Notes: generated by a model not told the origin, from the letters alone. Shown: positions 1 to 9,501, numbered from the stretch's first letter. The stretch: 64,000 bases of DNA from Vibrio owensii CAIM 1854 = LMG 25443 (GCF_000817815.1 NZ_JPRD01000049.1:62001-126000); one strand, 5' to 3'. Made by a program: numbers and translations.

Positions 1-2
1 AA

Positions 3-707
3 ATTGGCCGTGGTGCTGACTTGTTTGATGTTGAGAAGTTTGGTGCTGAGTGGGCTTACACTATTGATGGTGGTCCGCAAGGTGAGTTGGAATACGAAAA
101 CTTCAACGCAACCAGTGCAGACGTTATCTTCCATGGCGTGAGCGTTCACCCGGGCACCGCAAAAGGTAAATTGGTTAATGCAATGAACTTGGCGGCTAAA
201 TTCCAAGTGCAGATGCCAGAAGATCAAACGCCAGAAACCACAGAAGGCTATGAAGGCTTCTTCCACCTAAAATCTGGTGAACTTGGTGTCGCTCGCAGTG
301 AGCTAGGTTACATCATCCGTGACTTCGACCGTGAAGGTCTGGAAAGCCGTAAAGCCTTTATGCAGAGGCTCGTTGATGACATGAACGCAGGCTTGAAGCA
401 CGGTTCGGTTGAGTTGAAGTTAACTGACAGCTATTACAACATGCGTGAAATGGTTGAGCCATACCCTCACATTATCGACTTAGCGAAGCAAGCGATGGAA
501 GCGTGCGATGTTGAACCTCTGATCAAGCCAATTCGCGGTGGTACAGATGGCGCGCGTTTGTCGTTCATGGGCTTGCCTTGTCCAAACATCTTCACGGGGG
601 GTTATAACTTCCACGGTATCCATGAGTTTATTTCAGTGGAGATGATGGAGAAGTCGGTACAAGTGATCGTTAAGATTGCAGAACTAACGGCGAAGAAACA
701 CGGTTAA
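3..707 (+). CDS. pepT: Peptidase T (tripeptide aminopeptidase), C-terminal part
   Basis: This is the 3' part of a gene whose start lies outside the window; the reading frame is open from base 3. The product matches peptidase T, a cytosolic M20-family dizinc aminopeptidase that removes the N-terminal residue from tripeptides. Visible family marks are the TIDGG segment near the start (zinc-ligand Asp), the NVHPGTAKG-like dimerisation-domain motif (here VSVHPGTAKG), SYYNMRE, the IRGGTDGARLSFMGLPCPN stretch, and HGIHEF near the end, whose His is the last zinc ligand in the family. About 234 of the usual ~410 residues are present. The gene ends just before a strong terminator and appears monocistronic at this end. 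Nothing looks broken. The assignment is confident from sequence recognition. Confidence 0.95.
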   Translation: MGRGADLFDVEKFGAEWAYTIDGGPQGELEYENFNATSADVIFHGVSVHPGTAKGKLVNAMNLAAKFQVQMPEDQTPETTEGYEGFFHLKSGELGVARSELGYIIRDFDREGLESRKAFMQRLVDDMNAGLKHGSVELKLTDSYYNMREMVEPYPHIIDLAKQAMEACDVEPLIKPIRGGTDGARLSFMGLPCPNIFTGGYNFHGIHEFISVEMMEKSVQVIVKIAELTAKKHG

Positions 708-742
708 TCTTACCGCTGGTTAATCTCACGATTAAGAAACAA

Positions 743-770
743 AAAAGCCCAGACGTGTGTCTGGGCTTTT
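743..770. terminator. Rho-independent terminator, bidirectional
   Basis: A 12-bp arm (AAAAGCCCAGAC) and its complement (GTCTGGGCTTTT) enclose a GTGT loop, with A-rich and T-rich flanks on either side. It lies between the convergent pepT and deaminase genes and can serve both. Confidence 0.9.
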
Positions 771-827
771 TCATTTGTTTTTTCGATTAGGGTTGCCTGA
801 GTGCTCAAACAAAAGCTCAGTGATAAC

Positions 828-1286
828 TTAGCGAACGCTTTTCTCTTCGATTTCGCTGATTGGTAGCCAATTCACTTCTACGCCTGCTTGGTCGAACATG
901 TCTTGGCTCACTTGAATCTTGTCGCCCCAGCGAGATAAGAAATCTTCAGATTGTTCAGGGCAACTTACGCGTGCAATACCTGTTTGAATGATTTTCGCAG
1001 CGCAGTTCGGGCAAGGGAAGTGGGTAACCCAAATATCACAACCGTCTAAATCGCGTTTAGAGAACAAAATCGCGTTCTCTTCAGCGTGCAACGTTTTTAG
1101 ATACTTCAGTTCACGTTCATCTGTATCCACACTGTCGGAAACACCGTGTGGGTAGCCGTTAAAGCCAACAGAAACAATGCGGTTGTTTTTAGTGATTACC
1201 GCGCCAACTTGTGTTGATGGATCTTTACTCCAAGACGCCACAAGCTCAGCCATTTGGTAAAAACGTTTCTCCCATTTAGAAATCAT
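828..1286 (-). CDS. Deoxycytidylate/cytidine deaminase family protein (ComEB-like)
   Basis: A 152-aa zinc-dependent deaminase of the dCMP/cytidine deaminase superfamily, expected to act on a (deoxy)cytidine nucleotide in pyrimidine salvage. The HAEEN motif (zinc His plus catalytic Glu) and the downstream PCPNC motif (two zinc Cys) are intact, and GAVITKNNRIVSVGFNG is the usual core strand. The open frame extends 23 codons further upstream, but the ATG at 1286 is preceded by a GAGAGGA ribosome-binding site and begins with MISKWEKRF, which fits the family start, so this start was chosen. Neighbours are unrelated. The substrate (dCMP versus another cytosine compound) cannot be decided from sequence alone. 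Confidence 0.85.
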   Translation of the reverse strand: MISKWEKRFYQMAELVASWSKDPSTQVGAVITKNNRIVSVGFNGYPHGVSDSVDTDERELKYLKTLHAEENAILFSKRDLDGCDIWVTHFPCPNCAAKIIQTGIARVSCPEQSEDFLSRWGDKIQVSQDMFDQAGVEVNWLPISEIEEKSVR

Positions 1287-1529
1287 AGTAATCCTCTCGG
1301 TCGAAAGCTTTGAATTACTTGCATGATAACGCATTTTGTTTAAAAAAATAGTCAAATCATACGCTGCGCTTACGAAGTTTTCGTTTTACTAGGTTATCGG
1401 CCTATCATTGTGCAAATAATCTCCGTTCTCTAACCCACAACATTTACACGACTTTCATTGCGATTCGAGCACAGGATCGCAACAAATATAGCCTGCTAAT
1501 TACGATGTTTGCGAGTCGTTTCATTGGCT

Positions 1530-1547
1530 TACACTTTGATACACTTT
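1530..1547 (+). promoter_or_regulatory. Tandem TACACTTT element upstream of RND operon
   Basis: TACACTTT occurs twice in a row, separated by GA, about 90 bp before the efflux adaptor start. Its place in the intergenic region suggests an operator or promoter element for the efflux operon. No regulator is encoded next to it. This is seen in sequence; the function is inferred. Confidence 0.25.
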
Positions 1548-1636
1548 CCCCGGTTTCCTTTAAAGTTTTCGGACAAAGCACCCTGTAAGGTTAGGGTATT
1601 GTCAAACGAATCCTGTTCTATAAAGACGGTATATAC

Positions 1637-2764
1637 ATGCAAAAGAAACCACTCGTCGCATTAATGGCGGCAACAGCTATCCTCGCAGGATGCGGAGAAG
1701 CAAACAATGCCCAGAAGGGGGGCCAAGCTCCTCTTGTTGTGACTCAAGATGTCACAATTATCGACTACCAGCCGAGCAAATCTTACATCGGTCGCATTGA
1801 AGCAGTAGAAGATACAAATATCACGGCACAAGTCTCTGGCTATCTTGAAGCTCGCCATTTTGATGAAGGTCAAATGGTCGAGAAAGGACAACTGCTTTAC
1901 TCCATCGAGCCTTCTTCTTTTGAAGCGCAAGTGGCGAGTGCAAAAGCGGCCTTAGCTCAAGCTAAAGCTGCCTTGAAGAAAGCGGAACTTGACCACGAAC
2001 GAGGTAAGAACTTGTTGCCACGCGGCAGTATTTCTCAATCTGAATTTGATGCGTTAACGGCCACTCTTCTTGGCGCGCGTGCTGAGTTAGAAGCAGCAAA
2101 CGCTCAGCTCAAGCTTGCAGAAGTAAACCTTTCTTACACGCAAATTCGTGCGCCATTTAGCGGCCGCATCAGCGACAGTAAAGTAAGTACGGGTGACCTG
2201 CTTTCTCCTTCTTCTGGCATTTTAACAACGCTTGTTAGCTTAGACCCAGTGCATACTTCATTCAGCGTTAGTGAACGTGAGCGCTTAACGCTTGGTATGG
2301 ATCGCATCAAGGGTGACGGCAGTGATGAGTCGAGTGGTGTAGAGGTTCAACTTGAACTGGAAAACGGTGAGTACTTTGAGCACCTAGGTCAGTTAGACTT
2401 CTTGGGCAACCGTATCAATACCCAAACAGGTACGATTGCGATGCGTGCACTGGTACCAAACCCAGAACAACAACTTCTTCCTGGTCAGCACATTAAAGTG
2501 AATCTACGAGATAAGAACGCGAAAGACGTTATCGTGATTCCTCGTCGTGCGGTGCAAACTGACCTAGAGGGTGATTTTGCAATGGTGATGACTGAAGGCA
2601 ATGTTGCAGAGCGTCGCAACGTGAAACTTGGCCCTCAAGTAGAGCAGGGCATCATCATCAATGAAGGTTTGGAACAAGACGACACTGTAATCACACAGGG
2701 TCTACAACGTGTACGTAACGGTGTAGAAGTGCGCATTCAATCTCCTGCTGAAGACAAGCAGTAG
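1637..2764 (+). CDS. RND efflux periplasmic adaptor (membrane fusion protein), lipoprotein
   Basis: A 375-aa AcrA/MexA-type adaptor that would link the inner-membrane pump encoded next door to an outer-membrane TolC-type channel for drug and detergent efflux. The N-terminus is a lipoprotein signal ending in ILAGC (Cys19). A split lipoyl/barrel-sandwich domain (around residues 60-90 and 165-205, with the typical IRAPFSGRIS) encloses an alanine-rich coiled-coil hairpin (about residues 95-165). A beta-barrel and membrane-proximal domain follow (LLPGQHIKVNL, VIVIPRRAVQ). Length is normal for the family. The pump gene begins 8 bp downstream, preceded by GTAGGAGGC, so the two are one operon. No outer-membrane channel gene is adjacent. 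Vibrios carry many such pairs, so no specific vme/vex name is assigned. Confidence 0.93.
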   Translation: MQKKPLVALMAATAILAGCGEANNAQKGGQAPLVVTQDVTIIDYQPSKSYIGRIEAVEDTNITAQVSGYLEARHFDEGQMVEKGQLLYSIEPSSFEAQVASAKAALAQAKAALKKAELDHERGKNLLPRGSISQSEFDALTATLLGARAELEAANAQLKLAEVNLSYTQIRAPFSGRISDSKVSTGDLLSPSSGILTTLVSLDPVHTSFSVSERERLTLGMDRIKGDGSDESSGVEVQLELENGEYFEHLGQLDFLGNRINTQTGTIAMRALVPNPEQQLLPGQHIKVNLRDKNAKDVIVIPRRAVQTDLEGDFAMVMTEGNVAERRNVKLGPQVEQGIIINEGLEQDDTVITQGLQRVRNGVEVRIQSPAEDKQ

Positions 2765-2772
2765 GAGGCGCA

Positions 2773-5700
2773 ATGTTAAGTCGTTTCTTTATTCAAAGAC
2801 CAAAATTCGCACTGGTTATTTCGATCATATTGACGTTGGCAGGTGCCATCTCTTTAGCGATCTTGCCAGTTGCTGAATATCCAAAAATCAGTCCGCCATC
2901 GGTGAGCGTGACCGCATTCTACACGGGCGCAAGTGCAGAGGTTGTGGAACAAGCAATAGCTGACCCGATAGAAACCTCCGTAAACGGTGTAGAAGACATG
3001 ATCTACATGTCGTCTAAGAGCGCGAACGATGGTTCTTACAGCTTAAACGTCACCTTCGATGTGGGCACTGACCCAGACATGGCGCAGGTTAACGTGCAAA
3101 ACCGTGTATCACAGATTGAGTCCAAACTGCCTCAAGAAGTGCGCATGGTAGGCGTAACGGTGAAAAAGCGTTCTCCTGACTTGCTGATGGTTCTGAACTT
3201 CTACTCACCAGACGGTAAGTACGACGATAAGTTCCTTATCAACTACATCAACTTGAACGTAAAAGACCAGCTGGCGCGTGTTAAAGGCATCAGTGAAGTT
3301 AACGTTATCGGTGGCGGTGAATACGCGATGCGTGTTTGGTTAGACCCAGAAAAAATGGCTAACCTGAACCTCACGACAACCGACGTTTACTCGGCATTGG
3401 CAGAACAGAACGTACAGGTAGCGGCAGGTCGTATCGGTGCTGCGCCGTACAACAACCCTCAAGAAGTTCAGTTCAACTTGGTGACCAAAGGTCGTCTTGA
3501 GAGCGTGAGCGAGTTTGAGGATGTAGTACTTCGCGCAAACTCAGATGGCTCTACGGTATACCTAAAAGACGTGGCTCGTGTTGAGCTTGGTAAGAAGTTC
3601 TACGATGGTAACGGTAAGTTCCGTGGTCAAGATGCGTCGATCGTCGCATTGTCACTACAGTCAGACGCGAACGCACTGGAAAGTGGCCAGGCAGTTATGG
3701 ACTTGCTTGAGCGCTTAAGCACTAACTTCCCTGAAGGTATGGCTTACGAGACCAGTTACGATACGACTGTATTCGTTGCTGAGTCGATCAAGGGCGTAGT
3801 GAAAACGCTGATTGAAGCTATCTTGCTGGTAATCGCAGTAACCTACCTGTTCCTTGGTAGTGCGCGTGCAACCTTGATTCCGGTTGTTGCGATTCCTGTA
3901 TCCCTTATCGGTACATTCGCCATCATGCAGGCGACGGGCTTTACCATCAACACGGTAACCCTATTCGGTTTGATCCTCGCCATCGGTATCGTGGTAGATG
4001 ACGCGATTCTGGTTATCGAAAACGTGGATACCACCATGGCGAAAGACCCAACCATTTCACCGCGTAAAGCAACTTTGTTGGCGATGAAAGAAGTAACGGG
4101 TCCAATCATTACCTCGACCTTGGTTCTATTGGCGGTATTCCTACCAGTAGCCATGCTTCCGGGTATTACTGGTATCATGTATCGTCAGTTCGCATTGACG
4201 ATCTGTATCTCAGTAGCTATCTCGTCTATTAACGCACTAACTCTGTCTCCAGCACTATGTTCGTTGGTACTGAAGCAGGGTGGCGGCAACACAGCAAACT
4301 GGTTCCAAGCGTTCAACCGTGGTCTAGAGCGCGTAACTGCGCGTTACGGTCAAATTGCGGGCTTCTTGGTTAAGAAGTCTATGTTGCTGATTGCTTTCTT
4401 CTTCGTGGCGGTTGCGGCAGTAACGTTCTTCGCGAAAACAACGTCAACGGCGTTTGTTCCTCAAGAAGATAAAGGCATCTTGTTGGTGAACGTTCAGCTT
4501 CCGGATTCGGCGTCGCTTTCTCGTACCGAGGAAGTAACCAATGAATTGATGAAGATGGTTGAGCAAGAGCCGGGCGTAGATGGCGTAACCGTTGCGAATG
4601 GTTACTCATTCATGACGGGTGCAGCAGCATCAAACGGTGCGTCTCTGTTTATCAAACTGCATGATTGGGACACGCGTAACTCGCTTGACGGTGAACACGC
4701 TGCTAACGCAATTGCTAACCGCATCAACGGCCGTGCTGCGATGGAACTGCCTCAAGCGGTAGTATTCGCGATGGGACCTCCTGCAGTACCGGGTATGGGC
4801 GCAGCGTCAGGCTTCGAGTTTGTACTGGAAGACACCCTAGGCCGTAGCCGTACTGATTTGTCGATGGTAATGGGTGAGATGATTCAGGCCGCTAACCAAG
4901 CGCCAGAAATCGCGTATACCTTCAGTACTTTCCGTGCAAACGTACCGCATTACTATGTGGATATTGACCGTGAAAAAGCACAGCAGTTGGGTATTCCACT
5001 GTCGTCAATTTTCCAAACACTGCAAGGTAACCTTGGTTCGTTGTACGTGAACGACTTCACCATGTTTGGTAAGAACTTCCGCGTAACCATGCAAGCAGAC
5101 AGTGAGCACCGTAGCAGCATGGACGATCTGGAACGTTTCCACGTTCGTTCTTTAAGTGGCGATATGGTGCCGCTGAGCACGTTAGTAAGTTACGAGCAAG
5201 TATTTGAGCCAGATGTTGCATGGCGTTACAACATGTACCGTAGTGCGATCATTCAAGGCCAACCAGCACCGGGCTATTCAAGTGGTGATGCGATCGCAGC
5301 GATGGAGCGTGTTGCAGCTGAAGTTCTACCGCAAGGTTACACTTATGAATGGACGGGTATGGCTTACCAAGAAGTATTGGCAGGCAACCAAGCAATCTAC
5401 GCGTTTGCGTTGGCATTGATCTTTATCTACTTGTTCATGGTAGCTCAGTACGAGAGTTGGAGTATCCCTCTGGCGATCATTCTTGTGGTACCTGTGGCAA
5501 CGTTAGGTTCTTTCCTTGCGTTGAACCTAACCGGAACGCCACTTAACTTGTACGCTCAGATAGGTCTCGTCTTGCTCATAGCGCTCGCGGCGAAGAACGC
5601 AATCCTGATTGTGGAATTCGCCAAACAAGAGCGTGAAGAGAAAGATGTGGATATTGATAATGCGGCAGTAGAAGGTGGTAAGCTTCGTTTCCGTGCGGTG

Positions 5701-5925
5701 AACATGACTTCTTGGTCGTTCATCTTGGGTATCTTCCCGTTGATCTTCGCAGCAGGTGCGGGTCACGTGAGCCAAAACTCGTTGGGTATTTCCCTAATCG
5801 GTGGTCTGTTGTGTGTACTTCTAGCTGGTACCTTCCTGATCCCTGGCTTCTACGCTCTGGTACAGAGAAAGCGTGAGAAGATCCACGGTGGTAGCACTAA
5901 GCTTGTTCCTCTTGATGACGAATAA
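2773..5925 (+). CDS. RND (HAE1 family) multidrug efflux pump subunit
   Basis: A 1050-aa inner-membrane proton/substrate antiporter of the AcrB/MexB class, partner of the adaptor just upstream. It starts with the family N-terminus (LSRFFIQRPKFALV, first membrane helix) and has the duplicated layout of 12 helices and two large periplasmic loops. TM4 carries GIVVDDAILVIENV with the paired Asp residues of the proton relay, and the second half has LLIALAAKNAILIVEFAKQ (Lys of the relay). Length is typical. The gene is intact and ends before a strong terminator. The substrate range is not predictable from sequence. Confidence 0.95.
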   Translation: MLSRFFIQRPKFALVISIILTLAGAISLAILPVAEYPKISPPSVSVTAFYTGASAEVVEQAIADPIETSVNGVEDMIYMSSKSANDGSYSLNVTFDVGTDPDMAQVNVQNRVSQIESKLPQEVRMVGVTVKKRSPDLLMVLNFYSPDGKYDDKFLINYINLNVKDQLARVKGISEVNVIGGGEYAMRVWLDPEKMANLNLTTTDVYSALAEQNVQVAAGRIGAAPYNNPQEVQFNLVTKGRLESVSEFEDVVLRANSDGSTVYLKDVARVELGKKFYDGNGKFRGQDASIVALSLQSDANALESGQAVMDLLERLSTNFPEGMAYETSYDTTVFVAESIKGVVKTLIEAILLVIAVTYLFLGSARATLIPVVAIPVSLIGTFAIMQATGFTINTVTLFGLILAIGIVVDDAILVIENVDTTMAKDPTISPRKATLLAMKEVTGPIITSTLVLLAVFLPVAMLPGITGIMYRQFALTICISVAISSINALTLSPALCSLVLKQGGGNTANWFQAFNRGLERVTARYGQIAGFLVKKSMLLIAFFFVAVAAVTFFAKTTSTAFVPQEDKGILLVNVQLPDSASLSRTEEVTNELMKMVEQEPGVDGVTVANGYSFMTGAAASNGASLFIKLHDWDTRNSLDGEHAANAIANRINGRAAMELPQAVVFAMGPPAVPGMGAASGFEFVLEDTLGRSRTDLSMVMGEMIQAANQAPEIAYTFSTFRANVPHYYVDIDREKAQQLGIPLSSIFQTLQGNLGSLYVNDFTMFGKNFRVTMQADSEHRSSMDDLERFHVRSLSGDMVPLSTLVSYEQVFEPDVAWRYNMYRSAIIQGQPAPGYSSGDAIAAMERVAAEVLPQGYTYEWTGMAYQEVLAGNQAIYAFALALIFIYLFMVAQYESWSIPLAIILVVPVATLGSFLALNLTGTPLNLYAQIGLVLLIALAAKNAILIVEFAKQEREEKDVDIDNAAVEGGKLRFRAVNMTSWSFILGIFPLIFAAGAGHVSQNSLGISLIGGLLCVLLAGTFLIPGFYALVQRKREKIHGGSTKLVPLDDE

Positions 5926-5946
5926 GCACTGAGTTTCCTCAGATAG

Positions 5947-5983
5947 AAAAAGCCCGAAGCATGAGAGTGCTTCGGGCTTTTTG
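5947..5983. terminator. Rho-independent terminator, bidirectional
   Basis: The arms AAAAAGCCCGAAGC and GCTTCGGGCTTTTT flank an 8-nt loop. It sits between the end of the RND pump gene and the convergent chemoreceptor gene. Confidence 0.9.
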
Positions 5984-6018
5984 TTTATCTAGCAATAATG
6001 ATTGCGAGGGAAGGTAGA

Positions 6019-7788
6019 TTACACGCTGCGTGTTTTGAATTCAGCAACAGCATCATCCATTTCATGGGCTTGAGCTGAAACAGAGTTCACCTCATGTAAG
6101 CATTCTTGTGCTGATTGCATGTTGTTCTCTGAAATCACGTTTAGCTCAGTAATCGAATCGCTCACCTGATTCATCACGATGCCTTGCTCTTCAATGGCTG
6201 ATGCGATGCGCTCAGAGTTGCCTTGAATTGCGTGCATGTCTGCGATGATTTGTTGAAGGCTTGAATCTAGCTTCTCCGATGCTTGTAGGGTTTGCTGACC
6301 CTGATCATTACACTGGTCGATATCAGATACCACCATCGACATCTGAGATTGAATATCAGACACCACGCGGGTGATTTCTTCTGTCGATTGATGAGTGCGA
6401 CTTGCCAGTGCACGTACTTCATCGGCCACTACAGCGAAGCCGCGACCTTGTTCTCCGGCACGTGCTGCTTCAATCGCTGCGTTAAGCGCGAGTAGGTTAG
6501 TTTGTTCAGCGATATCTTGGATGATATTTACTGCGCCGCCAATTTTCGCTACGTGCTCGTTGAGAGAGCCAATGGACTGCTGACTGTTTGAAAGAATACC
6601 GGTCAACTGGCCTACGTTTGATACTGTTGTCTCGACAACGGTGCGACCTTGTTCTGCATTGTTTGCTGCTTGGTGAACGCCTTCAACTGCCACAGAGGTG
6701 CTTTCAGAAATTTCACCAATGGTTGCGACCATTTGCTGAACGGCGGTTGCCATCGACGAAGTATGATCGGCTTGGGCATGGAATTGTTCCATTACGCCTT
6801 CTAGCTCACGGTGCATGTTGTCTGTACTTGCCGATAGTTGCGCTGACTTCTCTTGTGTTCCGTGGATAAGGTGCTCAAGTTTGTCTAACAGATCGTTTAA
6901 ATGATGGCTGATGTCTGCCAGTTCATCTTTCCCCGCAAGTTCAGAGCGCAGGCCCATGTTGTTGCTTTCACTAATGTTTTTAATGGTGGTAAGCAAGCTG
7001 CTAACGCGAGTATTGATCGAACGTGAAATTTGGAAGATCAAGGCAAAGATGATGACGAGCACCACCGCTGTGATGACTTGCTTCACCAAGTTGTTTTGGC
7101 TATCACGAGCTTGTGCCGCATCGCTCAGGGCAGATGAAAAGGTTTTGAACTGCTGTTCTACCGCGTGTGACAGAGCACGAGTATCACCCAATAAACCCTT
7201 ATTGTAAACCACGCCGATAGTTTGCTTTTGCGCAGCAAGCTGACGCGCACTTTCAATCAAAGCAGGTACGTATAGGCCTTTTAGAAGGCTTTCGTCCATT
7301 TCACCGGCTTTAACAAGTTCTGAGAATTTAGTCAGAGCCATAACTTGTTGATAATCAGCATTTTGCTCTGAAGCGAAAAGCTCTCGCTCAAAACTTGCCC
7401 ATAAGCCGCTTTCCGAATCTAGACCGTAGCGTCCGTAGGCAGAAACTAAAGTCTGGAAACCTTTTTGATAGGCCAATAAGTCTTGCTTGAATTGGTGGCT
7501 AGAAGGAAGGTCATAACGGTTAAGGATGCCAGCCAATTCTTGTTCAATCACCAAGAACTTATCGACGTTACCATCGAACTTATCAAGGTACTTGATGTTA
7601 CTACGCAACAAGAAGTCTTTTTCATTACGGCGTAGGTTAAGGAGACGAATCTCTAAATCACCAACGAGCTTAACAGCATGACCGAGCTCTTGGCTTTGGT
7701 TAGCGAAGTGTGACGAGGTACCCAGCAGGGTCATAATGCCCAGAATGGCGATCACTCCTAAGGAGTAGAGCTTGTGCCTAATAGTCAT
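6019..7788 (-). CDS. Methyl-accepting chemotaxis protein with helical bimodular-type sensor
   Basis: A 589-aa transmembrane chemoreceptor that would signal to CheA/CheW. The N-terminal helix (about residues 8-27) is followed by a helical periplasmic sensor of about 200 residues containing RRNEKDFLLR, a motif typical of helical bimodular (HBM) ligand-binding domains. A second membrane helix lies near residues 235-255, then a HAMP linker and the long cytoplasmic coiled coil. The conserved hairpin tip is complete (EQTNLLALNAAIEAARAGEQ near residues 428-447, then GRGFAVVADEVRALA). No C-terminal NWETF-type CheR tether is present. The start has AGGACAAACTTT in front. The gene stands alone; the ligand is unknown. 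Confidence 0.93.
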   Translation of the reverse strand: MTIRHKLYSLGVIAILGIMTLLGTSSHFANQSQELGHAVKLVGDLEIRLLNLRRNEKDFLLRSNIKYLDKFDGNVDKFLVIEQELAGILNRYDLPSSHQFKQDLLAYQKGFQTLVSAYGRYGLDSESGLWASFERELFASEQNADYQQVMALTKFSELVKAGEMDESLLKGLYVPALIESARQLAAQKQTIGVVYNKGLLGDTRALSHAVEQQFKTFSSALSDAAQARDSQNNLVKQVITAVVLVIIFALIFQISRSINTRVSSLLTTIKNISESNNMGLRSELAGKDELADISHHLNDLLDKLEHLIHGTQEKSAQLSASTDNMHRELEGVMEQFHAQADHTSSMATAVQQMVATIGEISESTSVAVEGVHQAANNAEQGRTVVETTVSNVGQLTGILSNSQQSIGSLNEHVAKIGGAVNIIQDIAEQTNLLALNAAIEAARAGEQGRGFAVVADEVRALASRTHQSTEEITRVVSDIQSQMSMVVSDIDQCNDQGQQTLQASEKLDSSLQQIIADMHAIQGNSERIASAIEEQGIVMNQVSDSITELNVISENNMQSAQECLHEVNSVSAQAHEMDDAVAEFKTRSV

Positions 7789-7859
7789 AAAGTTTGTCCT
7801 GAATAGTTGACTAAAGTAAGGAGCCCAAAAAGGTTCCCAATGGCTAGCTCTGACGTTTA

Positions 7860-8273
7860 TTAGTACAGCACTCTTTGGCGTTGCTGTTTTTTTGTCGCTT
7901 GCTTGTTTTTGCTATCAAGTCTACGACGTTGCGAAGCGCGAGTTGGTTTGGTTTTAATACGCTTCTTTTCTTGTCGGCTTGCAGATTGTATTAACGCTTG
8001 TAATCGATTTAGTGCGTCTTCTTTGTTCTGCTCTTGCGTCCGAAACTGTTGTGCTTTGATGATGATGACGCCATCTTTGGATATTCGGTTGTCAGAAAGG
8101 GCAAGTAATCGCTCTTTATAGAATTCCGGCAGCGTGGAATGACGTACGTCAAAGCGCAAATGTATCGCGGACGATACCTTATTAACGTTTTGCCCACCAC
8201 TTCCTTGAGCCCTGATGGGAGATAATTGGATTTCCCAATCTTGAATTGTGACGGAGTTCGAAATTTTGAGCAT
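7860..8273 (-). CDS. arfB: Alternative ribosome-rescue peptidyl-tRNA hydrolase ArfB
   Basis: A 137-aa release-factor-like protein (YaeJ/ArfB) that enters ribosomes stalled without a stop codon and hydrolyses the peptidyl-tRNA. The catalytic GGQ is at residues 26-28 in RAQGSGGQNVNKV, as in the family. The C-terminal tail is strongly basic (KKRIKTKPT, SQRRRLDSKNKQATKKQQRQR), which in the family reads the empty mRNA channel. Length is close to E. coli ArfB (140 aa). It is monocistronic between a chemoreceptor and a HAD phosphatase. The other backup rescue factor, arfA, is also in this window near 20.6 kb. Confidence 0.95.
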   Translation of the reverse strand: MLKISNSVTIQDWEIQLSPIRAQGSGGQNVNKVSSAIHLRFDVRHSTLPEFYKERLLALSDNRISKDGVIIIKAQQFRTQEQNKEDALNRLQALIQSASRQEKKRIKTKPTRASQRRRLDSKNKQATKKQQRQRVLY

Positions 8274-8349
8274 GTTTACTAAATGCCAATAAGGAATGTT
8301 GTAATGGCTGATAAATTACCATCAGAGATGTACAAATAGAAGAATTGAC

Positions 8350-8952
8350 ATGAATACGATAGACTTAAGCCCCTATAAAGGGTTGATTTTCGATATGGAC
8401 GGCACCTTAATCGACACCATGCCAGCGCATCTAGCAGCGTGGCAAGCGACGGCAGACCGTTTCGATTTCCCTTTCAACCAAGATTGGTTGCACAGTTTAG
8501 GCGGTATGCCAAGCTTCAAAATCGTTGGCGAAGTGAACCGTCAACACGGTTTGTCTCTCGACCCTAAAACCGTATCTCGATTCAAAATGGACACGTTCGC
8601 AGAGATGGAACAACACGGAGAAATAATCTCGTGTACCAACATCGTGTTGGATGAACATCTAGGTAATAAGAAAATCGCAGTTGGAACCGGTAGCCAACGA
8701 GACAGTGCACTGCGTCTATTGGCGAAAGCAGGCATCTTGAAGAAGCTAAATGCTGTCGTCACAGCGACGGACGTCGAAAACCACAAACCTTTCCCAGATA
8801 CATTCCTTATGGCCGCAGAACAACTTGGCTTAAGCGCACAAGACTGTGTGGTGTTTGAAGATACCGAGTTAGGCAAGAAAGCCGCTCACGCAGCAGGTAT
8901 GGATTGTGTGATGGTGGAAGGGGATAAGTTAGTCTTTTATCCAAAAGCTTAA
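8350..8952 (+). CDS. yqaB: HAD-family sugar-phosphate phosphatase, YqaB-like
   Basis: A 200-aa haloacid-dehalogenase hydrolase of the beta-phosphoglucomutase/YqaB subgroup, a cytosolic enzyme that in E. coli dephosphorylates fructose-1-phosphate and 6-phosphogluconate-like substrates. Motif I is FDMDGTLIDTM (nucleophile and acid/base Asp15 and Asp17), motif II is GTGSQRD, motif III Lys is in NHKPFPDTF, and motif IV is VFEDTELG. The region between motifs I and II is a helical cap of the expected size. The start is at an ATG with a weak AAGAATTGAC upstream. The gene is followed by a terminator. The symbol rests on similarity to E. coli YqaB; the true substrate is uncertain. Confidence 0.8.
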   Translation: MNTIDLSPYKGLIFDMDGTLIDTMPAHLAAWQATADRFDFPFNQDWLHSLGGMPSFKIVGEVNRQHGLSLDPKTVSRFKMDTFAEMEQHGEIISCTNIVLDEHLGNKKIAVGTGSQRDSALRLLAKAGILKKLNAVVTATDVENHKPFPDTFLMAAEQLGLSAQDCVVFEDTELGKKAAHAAGMDCVMVEGDKLVFYPKA

Positions 8953-8982
8953 TTCGCCATTGCTCAGAAGAGCTCATTCAAT

Positions 8983-9013
8983 AAAAAACGCCGCAATCAA
9001 TGCGGCGTTTTTT
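8983..9013. terminator. Rho-independent terminator, bidirectional
   Basis: A 13-bp perfect stem (AAAAAACGCCGCA / TGCGGCGTTTTTT) has a 5-nt loop. It serves the HAD gene and the convergent FKBP gene. Confidence 0.92.
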
Positions 9014-9027
9014 GTTCTAGTTGAGGA

Positions 9028-9501
9028 TTATTGGATGTCCAATAGTTCCACATCAAAGATCAGTACACTTGCTGGTGGGATAGGGCCCGTACCGTTTTTA
9101 CCGTAACCAAGTGTGCTTGGTACGAACAGGCGGATTTTCTCACCCACAACCATGTACTGCAGACCTTCTTGCCAGCCTTTAATCACTTGGTTTAGGCCGA
9201 ATGTGATTGGCTCGCCGCGCTCTACAGAGCTATCGAAAACTGTGCCGTCGATCAGTGTGCCGTGGTAGTGCACTTTCACTTTGCTCGTTGCGGTCGGGTG
9301 TACATCACCAGTACCTTTCTCAAGCACTAGGTATTGCAGGCCACTCTCTGTGGTAATTACACCTTCTTTCTTGCTGTTCTCAAGCAGGAATTCTTGGCCT
9401 TTGGCAAAGTTCTCGTCAGCCACTTTGTGGTTGGTCCAAGTGCGGTAGATAAAAAATGCCGCTAGGACGAAAATAATAAGAGGAAACAGAAATTTAGACA
9501 C
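9028..9501 (-). CDS. FKBP-type peptidyl-prolyl isomerase, membrane-anchored
   Basis: A 157-aa FKBP-fold prolyl isomerase that would help fold periplasmic proteins. Residues 3-20 form an uncleaved signal-anchor helix, so the enzyme probably sits on the periplasmic side of the inner membrane. A short helical linker leads to one FKBP domain (about residues 50-157) with the usual marks VKVHYHGTLIDGTVFDSS, VIKGWQEGLQYM and LGYGKNGTGPIPP. The start is GTG at 9501, justified by an AAGGAG ribosome-binding site 6 nt before it. It lies 14 bp downstream of the DsbA-like gene in the same direction, so the two probably form an envelope-folding operon. It is shorter than FkpA/FklB because the dimerisation domain is missing. 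Confidence 0.88.
   Translation of the reverse strand: MSKFLFPLIIFVLAAFFIYRTWTNHKVADENFAKGQEFLLENSKKEGVITTESGLQYLVLEKGTGDVHPTATSKVKVHYHGTLIDGTVFDSSVERGEPITFGLNQVIKGWQEGLQYMVVGEKIRLFVPSTLGYGKNGTGPIPPASVLIFDVELLDIQ

Noticed and set aside
3843..4178. Minus-strand 111-codon frame inside the RND pump gene
   Set aside because: Antisense shadow of a well-conserved transmembrane coding region.
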